NCBI RefSeq assembly: GCF_017356265.1
Contig: NZ_JAFNAW010000026.1
Span: forward strand, 1 to 46,766
Source of the DNA: Paracoccus fontiphilus
Lineage (GTDB): Bacteria > Pseudomonadota > Alphaproteobacteria > Rhodobacterales > Rhodobacteraceae
Direction of reading: 5' to 3'
DNA: 46,766 bases
Shown here: positions 44,195 to 46,766 of the stretch, piece by piece
Position numbering within the stretch: the stretch's first letter is position 1
Layout: the number at the start of each line of letters is the position of its first letter
Translations under genes and position numbers: made by a program
The notes under the pieces: model-generated
Database searches by the model: none
What the model was told of the DNA's origin: nothing
Seen by the model: the letters and a program-made list of their open reading frames with translations, nothing else

Positions 44195-44848
44195 ATCCTC
44201 TGGATCGGCCTGACCTTCGGACGCGGCAAGGCGGCGCAGGGTCTGGCGGAACGGCTCGGCCGGGGCGGTTGCCAGCGACGCGGCCGAATCACCGGGGTTC
44301 TGCGCCAGATGATCGGCGACGATCCGGTGTCCCAGGCTATGGCCCGTTCCCCTGCGCAGGTCGCCCTTGCCCCCGAACCAGCGCCCATGGTCATGGTCGC
44401 GCCGCGCCCATTCGTTCATCGCCTGCCGCATCACCCCCTGCGCCGGTCTGACGCTGTCGATGGCGTCGGCCTGCCCGCCCATGACCTGCAGGACGAAATG
44501 CCCCGCCAGCCCTTCGCTGACCAGGGCCTCGCCCAGGGATTTGCCATAGCCCGGTCCGGTCCAGCGGACCAGATGCGCCATCTGGCGGACCAGGGTGCGG
44601 GTAAAGGCCGTGGGGTCGAAGCGGTCGGGGTTCAGCGCGATCTCGATCACGCCGGGGGCGGGGCACCGGCCCTGGATCGCGCCATCCGCCGTCCGGTCCG
44701 CCTGCGCGCGGATCACCAGATCGAAGGCGGGCAGGTCCGCATGGCGAGAGGCTTGGACAACCCCGTCGCGGCTGGCCTGCCGGACTTCGGACAGGACGCG
44801 CGTCAGGTCATGGCGCGCGTTCAGAAGATGGATGTTCCAGACGCTCAT
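44183..44848 (-). CDS. DUF2268-like putative zincin with altered metal motif
   Basis: A 221-residue protein resembling DUF2268-type predicted zinc proteases: IEIALNPDRF (about 68-77), then TLVRQMAHLVRWTGPGYG (85-102), LGEALVSEGLAGHFVLQV (105-122). Related proteins have HExxH where this one reads R88-Q89-M-A-H92, so two of the three key residues are gone while the downstream Glu (E112) and His (H117) remain. It may be catalytically inactive. No signal peptide is visible. It ends inside the 3' end of the rhomboid gene and starts 18 bp after the ftsK stop, so it is probably co-transcribed with ftsK. Family assignment is from memory. Confidence 0.7.
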   Translation of the reverse strand: MSVWNIHLLNARHDLTRVLSEVRQASRDGVVQASRHADLPAFDLVIRAQADRTADGAIQGRCPAPGVIEIALNPDRFDPTAFTRTLVRQMAHLVRWTGPGYGKSLGEALVSEGLAGHFVLQVMGGQADAIDSVRPAQGVMRQAMNEWARRDHDHGRWFGGKGDLRRGTGHSLGHRIVADHLAQNPGDSAASLATAPAEPFRQTLRRLAASEGQADPEDSEG

Positions 44849-44866
44849 GGGCCGGATATACCGTCC

Positions 44867-46766
44867 TCACACCTCGGGGACCAGAACCTCGCGCTTGCCG
44901 ACGTGGTTCGCGGCGGACACGACGCCCTGTTCCTCCATCTGCTCGACCAGGCGGGCGGCCTTGTTGTAGCCGATGGCCAGCTTGCGCTGGATATAGCTGG
45001 TCGAACACTTGCGGTCCTTGGCGACGATCATCACCGCCTGATCGTACAGCGCATCGTCGCCCCCGTCGCCGCCCAGGCCCAGAACGGCGTCGATGTCGGA
45101 TGCGACCTCGTCCTCGGGCCCCTCGACCACGCCCGACTTGTAGGACGGCGGGCCGAAGGACTTGAGGTGCGTCACGACCTCCTCGACCTCCTCGTCGCTG
45201 ACGAAGGGGCCGTGGATGCGGGTGATCCGCGCGCCGTTGCCCATGTACAGCATGTCGCCCTGGCCCAGCAGTTGTTCGGCCCCCTGTTCGCCCAGGATGG
45301 TGCGGCTGTCGATCTTGGAGGTGACCTGGAAGGAAATCCGCGTCGGGAAGTTCGCCTTGATCGTGCCGGTGATCACATCGACGGACGGGCGCTGCGTCGC
45401 CATGATCAGGTGGATGCCGGACGCGCGCGCCATCTGCGCAAGCCGCTGGATGCAGGCTTCGATCTCCTTGCCCGCGACCATCATCAGGTCGGCCATCTCA
45501 TCGACGATCACGACGATATAGGGGAAGGTCTCGGGCTTGAACTCCTCGGTCTCGAAGACGGGCTCTCCGGTGTCCTCGTCGAAGCCGGTCTGGACGGTGC
45601 GCTTGAACATCTCGTTCTTGGACAGGGCCTCGCGGACGCGGCCGTTGTAGCCCTCGATGTTGCGCACGCCCATCTTGGACATCTTGCGGTACCGTTCCTC
45701 CATTTCTCCGACGACCCATTTCAGCGCGACGACGGCCTTCTTGGGGTCGGTGACGACGGGGGACAGCAGGTGCGGGATGCCGTCATAGACCGACAGTTCC
45801 AGCATCTTGGGGTCGATCATGATCAGCCGGCATTCATCCGGCGTCAGCTTGTAGAGCAGCGACAGGATCATCGTGTTGATGGCGACGGACTTGCCCGACC
45901 CGGTGGTCCCCGCGATCAGCAGGTGGGGCATCTTGGCCAGGTTCGCCACGACCGGATCGCCGCCGATATCCTTGCCCAGCGCCAGCGGCAAGGGCTGCGT
46001 GCCGTCCCCGAAGGCGCGGGACGCCAGGATCTCGCGCAGCAGCACCTTTTCGCGGCGCGCGTTCGGCAGTTCGATCCCGATCACGGTGCGGCCCGGCACG
46101 GTGCTGACCCGCGCCGACAGCGCCGACATGGACCGGGCGATGTCGTCGGACAGCCCGACCACGCGGCTGGCCTTCAGGCCCGGCGCGGGCTCCAGTTCGT
46201 AAAGCGTGACGACCGGGCCGGGACGGACCTCGGTGATCTGGCCCTTGACGCCATAGTCGTCCAGGACCGCCTCCAGCATCCGGGCGTTCTCGGTCAGAAC
46301 CTCCTCGGACACCGTGTGATGGTCGCCGGCGGACGGAGCGCTGAGCAGTGCCAAGGGCGGGCGCTCATAGGTCGACAGCACATCCTCGAACGACAGTTCG
46401 GCCTCGGGCTCGGCTCTCGACGGGCGCGAGGGCGCGGCGGGTTTCTTCACCAAGGGCGCGGCGACGCGCGGCATCTGGGCCAAGGGCAGGTCGTCCTCGT
46501 CGGGCACGTCGCGCGGGCCTTCCCGCGTCAGGCGGGCCGCCACGGTGGCCAGGACCGAGGGCTTGCTTGACCGCGTGCGGATCGCGTCGTTGATCCGGCC
46601 GCTGACCTCCTCGGCCGAGGGCGCGTCGCCGTCGTAATCGGCATCGCGTTCGATCAGCTCGGGCTCGGGCAGGTCTTCCTCAAGCTCGAAGGCCGGGGGC
46701 GCGGACTTGCGCCGGGCCACGACGGGGCCGCGCGGCGCCGCGCCGGCTGCCGCCTTTCCGTCGCGC
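44867..46766 (-). CDS. ftsK: DNA translocase FtsK, N-terminus beyond the window
   Basis: Septum-bound ATPase that pumps DNA and promotes chromosome dimer resolution at cell division. The visible 632 residues comprise a charged linker, the translocase alpha/beta motor and the gamma DNA-reading domain. Walker A is AGTTGSGKS (codons near 45910-45884), Walker B is [12 protein letters not shown], and the gamma domain carries [20 protein letters not shown] before the C-terminus. The N-terminal four-helix membrane domain lies outside. A GTG at 46720 could be read as a start, but the frame stays open to the edge and 617 residues would lack the membrane anchor, so the gene is truncated by the window. 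Confidence 0.95.
   Translation of the reverse strand, partial: RDGKAAAGAAPRGPVVARRKSAPPAFELEEDLPEPELIERDADYDGDAPSAEEVSGRINDAIRTRSSKPSVLATVAARLTREGPRDVPDEDDLPLAQMPRVAAPLVKKPAAPSRPSRAEPEAELSFEDVLSTYERPPLALLSAPSAGDHHTVSEEVLTENARMLEAVLDDYGVKGQITEVRPGPVVTLYELEPAPGLKASRVVGLSDDIARSMSALSARVSTVPGRTVIGIELPNARREKVLLREILASRAFGDGTQPLPLALGKDIGGDPVVANLAKMPHLLIAGTTGSGKSVAINTMILSLLYKLTPDECRLIMIDPKMLELSVYDGIPHLLSPVVTDPKKAVVALKWVVGEMEERYRKMSKMGVRNIEGYNGRVREALSKNEMFKRTVQTGFDEDTGEPVFETEEFKPETFPYIVVIVDEMADLMMVAGKEIEACIQRLAQMARASGIHLIMATQRPSVDVITGTIKANFPTRISFQVTSKIDSRTILGEQGAEQLLGQGDMLYMGNGARITRIHGPFVSDEEVEEVVTHLKSFGPPSYKSGVVEGPEDEVASDIDAVLGLGGDGGDDALYDQAVMIVAKDRKCSTSYIQRKLAIGYNKAARLVEQMEEQGVVSAANHVGKREVLVPEV

Noticed and set aside
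44309..46570. About 750-codon open frame on plus opposite ftsK
   Set aside because: Antisense shadow of ftsK and the zincin-like gene, with no domain or ribosome site.

Overview
The window is a GC-rich chromosomal segment from an alphaproteobacterium, most likely a Rhodobacterales member close to Paracoccus. The support is gene content and order: argS followed by a SPOR-type membrane protein, a DnaJ-like gene divergent from bolA, glpX-recJ, divergent comEC/gltX with gltX-gltA, a TrcR (DUF1013) regulator, COQ9 next to a quinone oxidoreductase, and mutY opposite dciA-dsbA. This placement comes from recalled family and synteny knowledge, not from a search. The first 20 bases are a Nextera/Tn5 mosaic-end adapter, so the left end is a contig or library end and not biology. 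Both ends cut a gene: a SPOR-type protein on the left and ftsK on the right.

Layout. 1-7.3 kb: SPOR-type fragment, argS, divergent DEAD-box helicase with a very long basic tail, lnt, DnaJ-like gene. 7.3-13 kb: bolA, glpX, recJ, UPF0173 hydrolase and an aminopeptidase P in one direction. 13-21.5 kb: mostly minus strand, with an SDR, gltA, gltX, an aromatic/aspartate aminotransferase, a mercaptopyruvate sulfurtransferase and smpB, interrupted by comEC on plus. 21.5-26.7 kb: K+ channel and P1 peptidase pair, gabD-type aldehyde dehydrogenase, GlsB-type membrane protein, TrcR, RNase T2. 26.8-33.7 kb: quinone oxidoreductase, COQ9, rpsU, divergent lrp/ald, mscL, dsbA, dciA, mutY. 33.7-39.3 kb: alkB, L,D-transpeptidase, ribA, an OmpR-type response regulator, methionine aminopeptidase, glutathionyl-hydroquinone reductase. 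39.3-46.8 kb: MFS transporter, xth, a tight cnoX-lonN-trm112-rhomboid cluster, a degenerate zincin-like gene, ftsK.

Nearly everything is core housekeeping: translation, central carbon and nitrogen metabolism, protein quality control, DNA repair and chromosome segregation. I see no phage, transposon, CRISPR, defence island, secretion system or biosynthetic cluster, and no tRNA or rRNA. No stretch longer than 300 bases lacks a gene; the longest gaps are 2708-2993, 28841-29105 and 26646-26876.

The more unusual material is between genes. There is a dispersed GC-hairpin repeat in six places, which in two cases has become part of a neighbouring gene (the aminopeptidase P stop codon and the recJ ribosome binding site). 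A candidate small RNA lies on the minus strand upstream of gabD (about 22969-23070), and a second locus near 38.3 kb shares its pyrimidine-rich box. A tandem 8-mer with 10-bp spacing sits in front of the response regulator. A 10-bp hairpin covers the start of the glutathionyl-hydroquinone reductase. I do not see a clearly new multi-gene system.
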